Source: Pilatotrama ljubarskyi (Eukaryota > Basidiomycota > Agaricomycetes > Polyporales > Polyporaceae). From it: a stretch of DNA of 64,000 nt. Numbering within the stretch: the first letter of the stretch is position 1; each line of letters starts with the position of its first letter. The translations under genes and the position numbers were made by a program. Below are positions 1 to 9,853 of this stretch, in pieces. Under the pieces are notes generated by a model. That model had not been told where the DNA came from. It worked only from the letters and a program-made list of their open reading frames with translations, and searched no databases. The DNA lies in NCBI GenBank assembly GCA_022385805.1, contig MU277671.1, positions 566,808-630,807 of the forward strand, written 5' to 3'.

Positions 1-165
1 CACAGGTATTTCCATATCATAGTATTTTGTGCATACGTATACAAGCCGCTTCTGTCGTCCGTAAGCAACCACAAGACAGTGGACATTTTTCAGTTTCGTG
101 CTGAGTTGTGTGAGATATACGCCCCACCACAGCATCGCGCCATCATGCATGAACGTTCAACGTTG

Positions 166-1265
166 TCAACCCTTTACCCCGATTACGCGCGTTGGGCGCC
201 CGTCTAAAAAGGCAGCAATGTTCTCGACCGTCTGTCCCCAGAATGCCTGCGGGCGCAAGATTAGACTGACGAATACCATCACATGCACACAGCAGGACTA
301 TACCTCGTAATTGTCGTCGCTGACATAGCCCATGTGCGGGCTTGGAGTGACATTGCTCAGTTTGCGAAGAGGATGGTCCGGCGGTAGAGGTTCCTCCTCG
401 AACACATCCAGCCCTGCTCCGGCAATCCTCTTCTCCTGCAGCACCTGGACCAACGCCCGTTCATCCACGAGCGGTCCTCGAGACGTGTTGATGAAGAACG
501 CAGTGGGCTTCATGAGAGCGAGGTCCGCGGCAGTGATCATATGGTAGGTCCGCTCCGAAAGTACCATCTGGATGGACACGATGTCGCTCCGTCGGAGGAG
601 TTCCTCCTTGGTAGAGATGAACGTGACCCCTGCGCCTTCCGCACGTTCAGGAGTCAAGTTTGGTGACCAGCCGATAACCTCCATCCCGAAGGCCTTCGCG
701 ATCTGTGGCATCGTGTCATTTCCTTGAGCATATGTGATGATATGGCAGAGGGATTCCTACTCACGTGTCCAGTGGCACTACCAAGCCTCCCCACGCCCAC
801 GAGTCCCAAAGTTTTCCCAGCGATGCCCATGGGAATGGTACTTTGCCAGGGCGTCGCACTGGCCTTGGTACGTGCGTCTTCTACGACGATGTACCGCACG
901 GTAGCCAGAATGAGTGCCCAGATGTGCTCCAGGGTCGAGTTGCCTTTGCCACCGGTGCCCGACACGACGATGCCCTTGGTCTTCGCGTGCTCGACGTCGA
1001 TCCCGGCGTTGTACGGGCCCGTTGTGGCGATGAAGCGCAGGTTTGGTAGGCGGTCGAGCAGTGATGCACGGAACTTCGTGCGCTCCCTCATGGCACAGAT
1101 GATCGTGTATGGCTGCAATCTCTTCACTAAGACGTCTTCATCTGCGGTCGTATCCGGGAAGGAGTCAATGACGAGACGGTCCTGAATGCTCGACCAATCC
1201 GCGAACTTGAAAGCGACGTTCTGGTAGTCGTCCAAAATGGCGACGCGAACGCGCTCGGAGGACAT
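166..1265 (-). CDS. D-isomer-specific 2-hydroxyacid dehydrogenase (NAD-binding)
   Basis: Predicted NAD(P)-dependent oxidoreductase that interconverts a 2-keto acid and a D-2-hydroxy acid, probably cytosolic; the exact substrate (glyoxylate, hydroxypyruvate or other) cannot be read from the sequence. The protein has about 350 residues, normal for the family. The Rossmann motif GVGRLG lies near residue 150 and the catalytic triad is visible as NTSRGPLVDE (Arg), DVFEEEPLP (Glu) and TPSPHMGYV (His). Two introns were resolved: 703-764 joins TGH to IAKAFGM, and a second one near 245-300 joins DDNYE to AFWGQTVENIAAFL, the typical C-terminal helix. Without that last exon the protein would stop too early. 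Start ATG at 1265 gives the expected N-terminus MSSERVRVAILDD. It is followed head-to-tail by RPN2 on the same strand. Fold and family are firm; substrate is open. Confidence 0.9.
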
Positions 1266-1537
1266 CCTGCTGTGGAGGCGTAAAGTCCACTGTCGAGCAG
1301 TGACAAGCGGAGCACCTAGGAGCTGACGATGGTATATAACAGGATGGCCGATCTATTTCCAGGTACGGCCCGGCATTCCCGCCCAGCCTTGTAACGCGTC
1401 AGCAGAAGACCATATGACGAGATACGCACCTTCTCAGCAGGACGCCAACGACGCAACCTGAGAAACGCATGCTGGACGGAGAAGAGAGTTGCAAGTGGAT
1501 TGTATAGTCCGAAGTATGAATTACACCAGGTCCCTGT

Positions 1538-4500
1538 CTACGTATCATTGTCGAACGGGTACTGCGAAAGCGAGAGTCAGACCGAGCTTTTCCGAGAAAG
1601 CGACGCAAACTTACCTCGAACGATTCTGGAGGGTCTGCCTCGGGCGCGTTCTCATCAAGAGCAATGTGGCGACCTGCGGCCGGAGCAGGCGGGTTTTGCG
1701 CGGCAGGCGGCGCACCTGCCGCAGGTGCCACAGGCTGGGTCTCGAACTCGATGTACTCGGTCTCCTCACCACGACGGGTGTCGGCCATGATCAAGATGCC
1801 GCCTCCACCAGCATAGCGTTCCGCCGCCAGAACGGCTGCGGAAGCCGACTTGGCAGTCTTGATAGGGCCGGGAGGGGGTCGGGTGGAGACGACGCGCACC
1901 GGTTGGTACCGACTCTCGGGAGGGAAGGTGATGTAGGCAAGCTGTGCTGGGGTGACCCTCGAGAAGTTGCTGAGCTTCTCAGATGATGGTTCTGACTTCC
2001 TGGACTTCGGCGTGCTTGTGCCCTCAGCAAGAGAGATGGGCGAGACATCCTCATTGCGCGTCGACGGTTCGCCAGACTTCATCTCAACATCGCCGTCCTT
2101 CTTCTCGTCCTACAGCGAAGCCTTGTGAGCGTAAAGCATCTCAGAGTGATCGCTGTGACTCACGCTTGGGACGGTCTCGCCCTCGGCGGCAGCCTTCCTC
2201 TTCTCGCGAGCCTTGGCCTTTGCAGTGGTGGAGAGGACGGCAGTAGCTACTTTCGTGACGGTCTCCTTCTTCGGTGGCTTGGTGGGTGAAGGATACGCGA
2301 ACAAGCTAGGCTTCGCGTTTGAGATGAACTCGAACTTCGGCGCCTACGGTATGACTGTTCAGGTTCATCGCTCCAAGTGAAGAAGAGCAGAGACTCACCT
2401 TGAGGTTCTCGTCAAGACCGATGATGCCAGTCGGCTCGAAGGCAAGACAAGCACAGTGCGCCAGAGGGTACCAGTACCAGAACTGGCAGAACAGTACCAT
2501 ACCAACGATCGCGCTGGTGTTGCGGCTGCCCGCGCGGCTCTGCAGGCTGATGGTGACATTGCGGCCGCCGGCGTCAATGAGTCCCTGTCCAAGGGCGGCC
2601 CCGAAACGGGCCATGGGGTCATCGTGCTTGTCAGAGACGATCTTGGCATAGAGCGCACGAGTCGGAGCAAGGGAAGGAGATGACGCCTCTGACTGCTCCA
2701 CGAGAATCATGCCTAGAGCGATGAGGGCGCCTTGCCGGACGAAGTCGACACTGTCGCGGGTCATAGGTTCAAGGATGTCGACCGCGTCCTACCATCACAT
2801 TAGCTAGGGAGAAGCGGGACAGAAGAGTGAACTCACCTGGAGACCAGTACCAGCGCAAGCAATACCCAAGGCGAGCGTTGCACCGCACCGCACGTGAGGG
2901 TTGTAGCTCTCCGAGAGTAGCTGCACCATCCTCGGTACCTGCGCAGGATTCTTGAAGAGGAGGAACGCAAGACTGGTCACCGCGGCGCGGCGAACGTCGT
3001 CGGAAGTGTCGGAGACGGCCACGTGCAGCAGTTGCCGGACTGCAGCGTTGTTCGATGTGCCAGCATATGCCAAAGCAAGCGTGTAGACACCACCGTAGCG
3101 CAGGATCGGATCCTGGTAATGCGAGATGTCAACTACGATCCTGACCATTCGGAAGACAAGAATCACCTTCTCAGCCATCAGCAACTTGACCATCTCGTCC
3201 GCCTCCTCTTGCCGTCCGTAAAAGATCAACGCCAGACCGATCGCGAGACCACGGATGATCTTTTCGTGCTGCGTCTCTCTCGCATACGTCAACATTTCCT
3301 CTGCGCTCGTCGCATCTGCAGTGCCCAGCATGATGAGACCCATGGCGTAACCCGCCGCCTCGCCAGCAACCGCCGAGTCCGTGAAGAGCGTCTGCTTGAG
3401 GTCGTCATACGCCTCCGCGCTCTTGCCGCCCATACCTGCAACACCGAGACCGAGAGCGGCACCGTGCTGGACAACTTCGCTCGCCGCGTTCTTGAGGAGG
3501 TTGCGCAGGTAGTTCTCTACTTCCTGGCCGCTCCCGCAGCCGGCGTTCACTAGACCGAGCGCATATAGCGCACCACCTTCCGAGTAGGCTGAGCTGCCGG
3601 TGCTGCTCTCTGCACCTTGCGCGGGGAGGTAGGGACCGAGGATGTTCATGCTCTCTTGGAAGTGGCCCTTGTGGATGACACCGATGGCAGCGGCAGCCGA
3701 GAACTTGGACCAGTTGTTTGCAAGCGCGAGCCACTCCAGGTTCTCTCGCAAGAATATGTCCGACGTGGTTCCAGCATGCATGAACGCGTTCTGTAGGGTC
3801 AAGGCAGTGTGGTAGATCGACGAGCGTGGTTCGAGGGCATCCTGGGGGAGAGGGTAAGACTACATGCCGTATGTTATACATTTGTTACACACCTTCGTGT
3901 TCTTGAGGATAAGCATATCGACCTTGTTGTTCCGCTTGAGGAATTCCAAGTAGAGCTTGATCGACTCTTGGCCGCGTAGAATCTTGCGCAGCTGGTCGTA
4001 GATGGGTTTCGACTCCTCGTTGCCTTCTGGGAGGTCCTTCCTGATGGCCTCCAGGAAATCCTGGCCGCCACCCTCGACCAAGTCGAACGCGAACTGGTAC
4101 GCGAGTAGCTTCTGTCCCGGCACCAGCGAGCTCAAGAAGTTGATAGTCATCTCCGGGGAGTTGAGGGTGACGAGAATGCGGGTCAAGGAGTACACGTGGG
4201 GGGACTTCGCATCGCCAGTCGGCGCGGGGAAGAGAGGGAAGAGGAACTTCAGGACCTGGTCGCGGTATGCTAGAGGGAACGCGGTGTCCAGGACGGCCTC
4301 CATTGCGTATGATAGAAGGGCGGTATCATGGGTCTGCTCGTATATGTGTTTGATGACGTCTAGACGTCTTGATTCAAGAGCAATTCCGATTGCCTATTCC
4401 ACCGGTCAGTCGGTCTCCCTCGTGAATGCTGGGCTATTGGTACGTGCCTGTCTGTATTCTCCGTCTTCTATGCATCGCCTGAAGATGCCCTCAATGATGC

Positions 4501-5026
4501 CTTGTAGTCGAGGGTCAACCTTTCCGTCGCCAGCCTGCTCTGCTGTCCGGCTCTGGATGTAGCGGTCGATAGCCTTGGCTAGACGGAAGGCTCAATATCA
4601 GTCTTGCAAAACGAGCCGACGTCAATGTGCACGTACAAACTACAGTCTCAACGTATTCCTCGTTTCCTGGAGAGCGACTGTCCGCCTCGAACGCGCTCCC
4701 CGCGCCGAGCGCAAAGGACAGAGCCTCGTCATATTCGCCGAGGTAGTAGTAGACCTTGCTAGCAAGCAGCGCAGCCTGGTCATGCGCCTCTTGAGGAAGC
4801 TCCTCGCTCTCATAGAGAGACTCACTGTTGGCCAGAAACGCGTAAGGACGACACCAAGTAGTGCAGGCGCAATGACATACATGAGAGCAATGTGCTCTGA
4901 GATCTCTGCCCAGAACTGAGGAACGAGAGCGTTGAGAGACTTGAGCGCGTACTGCTTGAGCACAGGCTCGGGGTCAAACAGTAAAGCGAGCACGCCGCCG
5001 GCGGAGGACTGAGAAAGAGCAACCAT
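1538..5026 (-). CDS. RPN2: 26S proteasome regulatory subunit RPN2 (PSMD1)
   Basis: Largest non-ATPase scaffold of the 19S proteasome base; it docks ubiquitin receptors and links lid and base, in cytosol and nucleus. The start at 5026 gives a family-like N-terminus ([12 protein letters not shown], then [11 protein letters not shown]). The middle holds the alpha-helical proteasome/cyclosome repeats, for example [14 protein letters not shown] and [19 protein letters not shown], followed by [22 protein letters not shown] and a Lys-rich linker. The last exon is tiny and encodes YPFDNDT before the stop at 1538, matching the conserved acidic/aromatic tail. I count nine introns. One at 4394-4447 appears to be GC-AG, and one at 3113-3166 is 54 nt and stop-free in frame; both are treated as findings. 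Total length is about 1000 residues, as in other fungi. It lies divergently from COX13, about 270 bp apart. Confidence 0.95.
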
Positions 5027-5292
5027 CGTTGCGGAGAGAGGAGAGAACAGTGTGCAGGCGTAGTACGCGTCTCGTCCACTTCGCTTTTGGGACGCGTCAG
5101 CGACGCATACGGGCGCTTCTACTCTGACGCCCACTGCGGTCTAGCGCCCGGTCGGTGACGCCACGTTCCATTACGTAAGCCCACCCGCGCCTCGTTCGTT
5201 CCGACTCGCCCCTGCCAGACCTCGCCCATTCGCAAAAGCCAGGTCGCGACTCGCCTTTCCCGCTTTCATCCTATCCATCACCACCCACCGCA

Positions 5293-5972
5293 ATGTCGAT
5301 GCTCGCCGCTCGCCGCGCTGCACTGCGTGCAGTTCCCCGCGTCCGCACCTTCGCCAGCACTGCTGGCAAGACGAGCTACCGCGAGCAGCAGCAGGCCACC
5401 ATCGCGCACGCTGCTGGTATGTTGTTGATTTTACCCCGTCGCATTAGCAGCGGGGAGTGATATCGTCCTTGCGTGTTACAGAGACGACGGAGCTCTGGCG
5501 TAAGATTAGGTATGTTCCCTACTCTTAAGTTAGATTGAGAGCGCGTGTTGACCAAGGTATGCAGCTACTACGTCTGCCTTCCTGCGAGTCCGTATATCCG
5601 TTACGTTACATCATAGCATGTACTCGTCCTGACAGCTATTCTGATTCAGTCGCCGTCTGCACTCTCTGGGTTCGCAACGTTGAGGCCGAGCACGAGGAGC
5701 ACCAGAAGCACCTCATTGAGGAGAACGGCGGCAAGCTCCCTGAGCCCCCTGCGTATGAATACCTCAACAGGCGCGGTGAGTAGCGTTGTCCATCCTAACG
5801 ACGAATCGTCGACGCTCAACTGTGACGTGCCAGCGTCGGGCCCTTTCCCGTGGGGCATGAACACCCTGTTCTTCAACCCTAAGGTAAGCCGTACTAGGGG
5901 CTTGGCGCCGTCATACTGACATTTGCGGTTGGGCAGGTCAACAAGGACATGAGCCAGGCTGCGGAGGAGTAG
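5293..5972 (+). CDS. COX13: Cytochrome c oxidase subunit VIa (Cox13), mitochondrial
   Basis: Small nuclear-encoded subunit of respiratory complex IV in the inner mitochondrial membrane; the family stabilises dimers and modulates activity. The first exon encodes an Arg/Ala-rich presequence (MSMLAARRAALRAVPRVRTF). Five short exons follow: TTELWRKIS; a segment that enters the single membrane span; the conserved VRNVEAEHEEHQKHL; PPAYEYLNRR; SGPFPWGMNTLFFNPK; and the final VNKDMSQAAEE before the TAG at 5970. All four introns are GT-AG and keep frame. Length is about 125 residues, typical for Cox13. It is divergent from RPN2; the intergenic stretch could serve both promoters. Confidence 0.94.
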
Positions 5973-6249
5973 AATAGTCACTGTCTGGCCTAATGAACGT
6001 TGACTGCGAACACATCCAAGGGCGCAAAGTGCCTTCTCGAATCGGTTGTTGATCTCAACACAACGCAAGTATTCGAACAGATGTGTTAGTATTGCCTTCG
6101 ATTAGCTGCCATGTGATTGGAGAGGCTATGCCAACATTATACGGAAATGTCCAATAGGTAAAGCAAGTTTTACGGCAATGAACGAACGAATGGATGGTAT
6201 CATGGTAGGATATAGCTCCGTTTACGGAGTACGGTGATGTACGAGGAAA

Positions 6250-7020
6250 CTAGAGGACTGCCCATGCTCCGAAGACCATGCTGGCAAACACTGCGACGAG
6301 TCCACCCATCAATGGAGCAGAGACGACGATTGCATGCTGCCCAAGGGCTGCATTGTTTGACTTCGTAGGCGTGGGTACACTACGATGCATACCATCAGAG
6401 GACGAGCATCAAGGATTTGTAAATCGTAGACTTACCCGGTCGACTGCGAGTCGCTAGCGATCGATGCGGCACCACTGGTCGCCTGAGAGAACACGGATGC
6501 AGCATCGCCCGTAACCTCGGTGTAGACGGAACCGGCGAAAGAGGTCGCAACACCGAAGCCGCTGGGGGCGAGCGTGATGGCCTCACCACCCGCGGAGGTG
6601 ATGACAGTCGCCGCATGACCAGCGATCGCTGCAGAAGCTGTTGAGCGACCGACGAACATGTGCACATGCTGCGAAAGCGACTTACAAGTTACAAAGGTCC
6701 CGACTCCCCCAGCAATGGAGGTGATGTCGCTGATGACAGAACCAGCTGTATGGCCGATGAGTCATCCCATCTAAGAGCAACATGCGAACGGGAGAACCGA
6801 CCTCCAGAAGTGCCTTGCGAGATTATGGAACCCGCATCGGATGTGAGCGAGTCTATGACACTGCCAACTGAAATGATTGTTTTAGTGCCCGATTCCAGTC
6901 GAGACTATGGACCGACTGACTCTGCCGCTTTTCAGCACGCTCCTCGACAAAAGCAGCGCTGACTACAAGTGCGCACGCAGCGAGGAGGTAAAATACGGTG
7001 AGGGCAGACTTGGCGAACAT
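6250..7020 (-). CDS. Small secreted Ser/Ala/Gly-rich protein, probably GPI-anchored
   Basis: No family recognised. The start at 7020 gives a clear signal peptide (MFAKSALTVFYLLAACALVV, then SAAFVEERAEKR, with a KR site that may be cleaved by a kexin protease). The mature part is built from short Ser/Ala/Gly/Thr stretches such as GSVIDSLTSDAGS, GSVISDITSIAGG and SAAIAGHAATVITSAGG, which look like diverged repeats. Five exons are needed; introns are 44-60 nt with GT-AG ends. The last exon ends with a hydrophobic tail (SAPLMGGLVAVFASMVFGAW) right before the TAG at 6250. That is the expected layout of a GPI-attachment signal with an upstream small-residue site. A TATATAAG box lies about 60 nt upstream of the ATG. 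Likely located at plasma membrane or cell wall; function unknown. Confidence 0.65.
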
Positions 7021-7078
7021 GATGATAGAGAAGGATAGATGGGGGGAGCAGGATGGGATCTTGTAGCGAAGACGCTGC

Positions 7079-7086
7079 TTATATAT
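7079..7086 (-). promoter_or_regulatory. TATA box of the small secreted protein gene
   Basis: TATATAAG on the minus strand, 59-66 nt upstream of the ATG at 7020. Spacing is normal for a fungal TATA promoter with a short 5' UTR. Confidence 0.6.
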
Positions 7087-7246
7087 GTTCACGCGCGGGG
7101 GTTGTAAGGCAGTACCGAGCGTATTGATTACACCCCGAATCTGCCCATCCGTGTTCCCGTTTCTTGGCCTCAGGATTCGAAGCTCCGACTCCCGAGCGAT
7201 GCTCCTCAGCCTCGCGCAGCCGCACAGCCGCATCCACTGCTGCGCG

Positions 7247-7287
7247 TGTCACGGGCCATGACGACGTCACTCTGCCCGATCGATCTG
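7247..7287 (+). repeat. 41-bp bipartite repeat, copy A
   Basis: TGTCACGGGCCATGAC, then 12 unrelated bases, then CCCGATCGATCTG. The same two blocks with the same 12-base spacing recur at 8503-8543 in the same orientation. Flanks show weaker similarity (GCACxGCC upstream, CTTCCAGG/TTGCCAGG downstream), which suggests a diverged duplication rather than two isolated sites. This copy is about 230 bp upstream of the secreted-protein start codon. Confidence 0.6.
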
Positions 7288-8502
7288 TGGCATATGATTG
7301 GCTGCGACTTCTGAGCGGCTCTTCCAGGTACTTGCATCTTCCGACAGCCTTCGCGGACATCGAGCCTGTGGCCCGAGGGATCATGAGCTACAGGACGGTC
7401 AGGACCCGTATGCTTGAACTCAGTACGCGGATAACTTATGTGGAGACCCACGAGGATGGAGATCGCCGGCGGATTGGCAGAAAGAAACGCTGCAAAGGCA
7501 GCCCACGCCCCAAATCCATCATTCTCACACAGACAGCGACACGATTGCTCAACAGCGCACAGGACTGCCAAACACCCGCTCTCTGAGCGCCATCCTACTA
7601 CTCGCAGTCGAGCCTGCGGATGAGGCGGGACTGGCTTACTCGTTAGTCGGACAGACAGACTGAGATGAACATACATACTGTACTCGAGAAGGGGGGTGGA
7701 CCTAGTCTGGGTGGGAATTGGAAACGACCGCAGGGATTATCCAGGAGTCACGGTTCCTCTGCTCATTCCCCTCATGCAATATACACCGATCTACGAACAA
7801 GTCACCCCACCGAAGCCGCTGCAGACGGTGGGTTTGTTTCGCCACTTGCAGAGATCCTGGCCCTCACACGTTGTCGCCAATAGCTAGGGAGGAGGCTAGC
7901 ACGGGATGTATGGCCGAATGAGTACTGAGCACTGGCACCTCCCTCATGGCACCCCTGCTGTCCAGAATAGCCCGGCTGTTGAAGATTCTGACAACAACGG
8001 CAAGGCACTAGAGCAAGTCTCTTCAGAGATGATGTTCAGTAGCATACATGCCTTCGGAAGTCGCCTCGGGAGGAACAGGATGTACCTCGATCCATAGGAC
8101 CTTCAGGCTCAGTGGCCGGGCCTTGGAGTGAAGAGATGAAAGTGCGCTCACCGTCGAGCTTTAGCTTGAAATCTCCGTCGGTACCAAATCTGGTTAGACA
8201 GCATGCCTACCGAGGACTTGAACGGAAGACTACTAAGGTCGAGGCCGAGGGGCCTACATCATTGCTTGAGGGTATAACGAAATACTTTGATTCGAGACCT
8301 GAAGAGCTTACTAAGGCCATAGCGCCGGAGTGTTTGCTTATTATTCACGTCTCTGCATCTGTCAGAAGGGTACGAAGAAAGTTCCTGAGCTCAGGCATCC
8401 AGGATACCATTCAACATGGTGTGGTAACGAGAGCGTTAGACATACAGCCTTGGCGACGAGTACTCATGCACGCCAGAACAGTCCTGCACCGCCACCCCTG
8501 CT
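7287..8502. other. Intergenic stretch without a supported gene
   Basis: Between the divergent secreted-protein gene (start 7020) and RPE1 (start 8627). Short open frames occur on both strands but none shows family motifs, consistent splice sites or a convincing start. Apart from the two repeat copies at its edges I see no clear feature. It could hold the regulatory regions of both genes or decayed repeat sequence. Confidence 0.5.
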
Positions 8503-8543
8503 TGTCACGTGCCATGACACTATGGGCGGGCCCGATCGATCTG
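8503..8543 (+). repeat. 41-bp bipartite repeat, copy B
   Basis: TGTCACGTGCCATGAC, 12-base spacer, CCCGATCGATCTG. It differs from copy A by one base in the first block and has an unrelated spacer of identical length. This copy contains the E-box CACGTG and lies about 85-125 bp upstream of the RPE1 start codon. Confidence 0.6.
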
Positions 8544-8626
8544 AGATCTGCGCTTCGCCTTATAGCTGTTGCCAGGACTCTTGCTCGTGCGTTCGCTATC
8601 GTTCATCACTCCCATACTGCTCAAAG

Positions 8627-9661
8627 ATGCCTCGCGCAATCATCTCTCCCTCTGTACTTGCTTCAGACTTTGGCCAGCTCACCGCAGAATGCAAACGCAT
8701 GATCAAGGGCGGCGCAGAGTGGTTGCACATGGGTACGTACACGCGCACATCTGCCTCGCCTATCTCCCTCACGCTTACGCCGCCTGTCTCCCCCGGCCAG
8801 ATGTCATGGACGGGTAACAGCACTCCTTTGAGAGTATGCACACCGAGCTCACGCCATTCCCGTCACGTCCAGCCACTTCGTGCCCAACATCACCATGGGT
8901 ATGTGCAGCGTTGGTGGCCCACATTGGACACATCTCTGATCGCGGTCTGCGTGCGCAGGTGCGCCGGTCCTCGCCTGTGTTTCTAAGGGCGTTCCGGGCA
9001 TCTTTATGGACTGCCATATGATGGTCTCTCAGCCGGAGAAGGTACGGTGTCGCACCTTGCTACCGCTAATCCGGCCTAATGCAAACCAATCCAGTGGGTG
9101 GATGACATCGCCGACGCGGGAGGCTCGCTATACTGCTTCCACCTCGAAGCCGCATGTAAGCACCACGCACGTCTTGCCGAGTCTCCTTTGCTCCAAGAGC
9201 TGATGAACCGCTGCAGCTGACCCGCTCGCCATCATCGACCACATTCACCGGCGGAACATGAAGGCCGGCGTGGCGATCTCCCCGGATACGCCCTCCACTG
9301 CGATCACAGACGAGATCGGGCACGCAGCGGACATGCTCCTCGTCATGACCGTCTATCCAGGCCGCGGCGGCCAGAAGTTCCTCGACCGCTGTGTGCCCAA
9401 GGTCGCAGAGCTCCGTGCACGCTTCCCTGACAAGGACATCGAGGTCGACGGCGGCGTGGGCCCGAAGACTATCGATGTATGCGCAGAAGCAGGTGTGTGG
9501 GACCGATGTCCTTCGTTGTACTCCTGGTCTTCACACTGCGTGCAGGGAGCAACGTCATCGTGGCTGGCACGGCCATATTCAACGCACCTGAACCCGAGAA
9601 GGTGATCTCGCTCCTGAAGTCGACGGTGGATGCCGCACAGGCCAAAGCTGCTGCGAAATAG
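8627..9661 (+). CDS. RPE1: Ribulose-phosphate 3-epimerase
   Basis: Interconverts D-ribulose 5-phosphate and D-xylulose 5-phosphate in the non-oxidative pentose phosphate pathway; cytosolic TIM barrel. The start at 8627 gives MPRAIISPSVLASDFGQL, with the catalytic Asp/Ser region intact. Further signatures: DVMDGHFVPNITMG (metal and substrate site), DCHMMVSQPEKWVDD, MTVYPGRGGQKF, DIEVDGGVGPKTI and SNVIVAGTAIF. The gene has seven exons. Two are very small: 8801-8813 (13 nt, DVMDG) and 8873-8898 (26 nt, HFVPNITMG). All introns are GT-AG. Length is about 225 residues, normal. Copy B of the 41-bp element lies in the promoter. Confidence 0.96.
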
Positions 9662-9853
9662 AGGATGATACCAGCGACAAGCAGAATGTACACGATGTAG
9701 AAGTAGCAACTTGCACTGTATCCCATAACAATTGCAATACGAAAGCACTATCAAGCAAGTGGGATGTGGCGTGAGAGGTTATCTAAGGGTCGTTAGTGGT
9801 GTTCTACATGTAGTTGGTCACACGGGATGGCTGGGAGCTGGTCGAGTGGAGGT

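Noticed and set aside
7164..7676. Open frames on both strands in the 7.1-7.7 kb region
   Set aside because: They overlap each other, lack motifs and have codon use unlike the neighbours.
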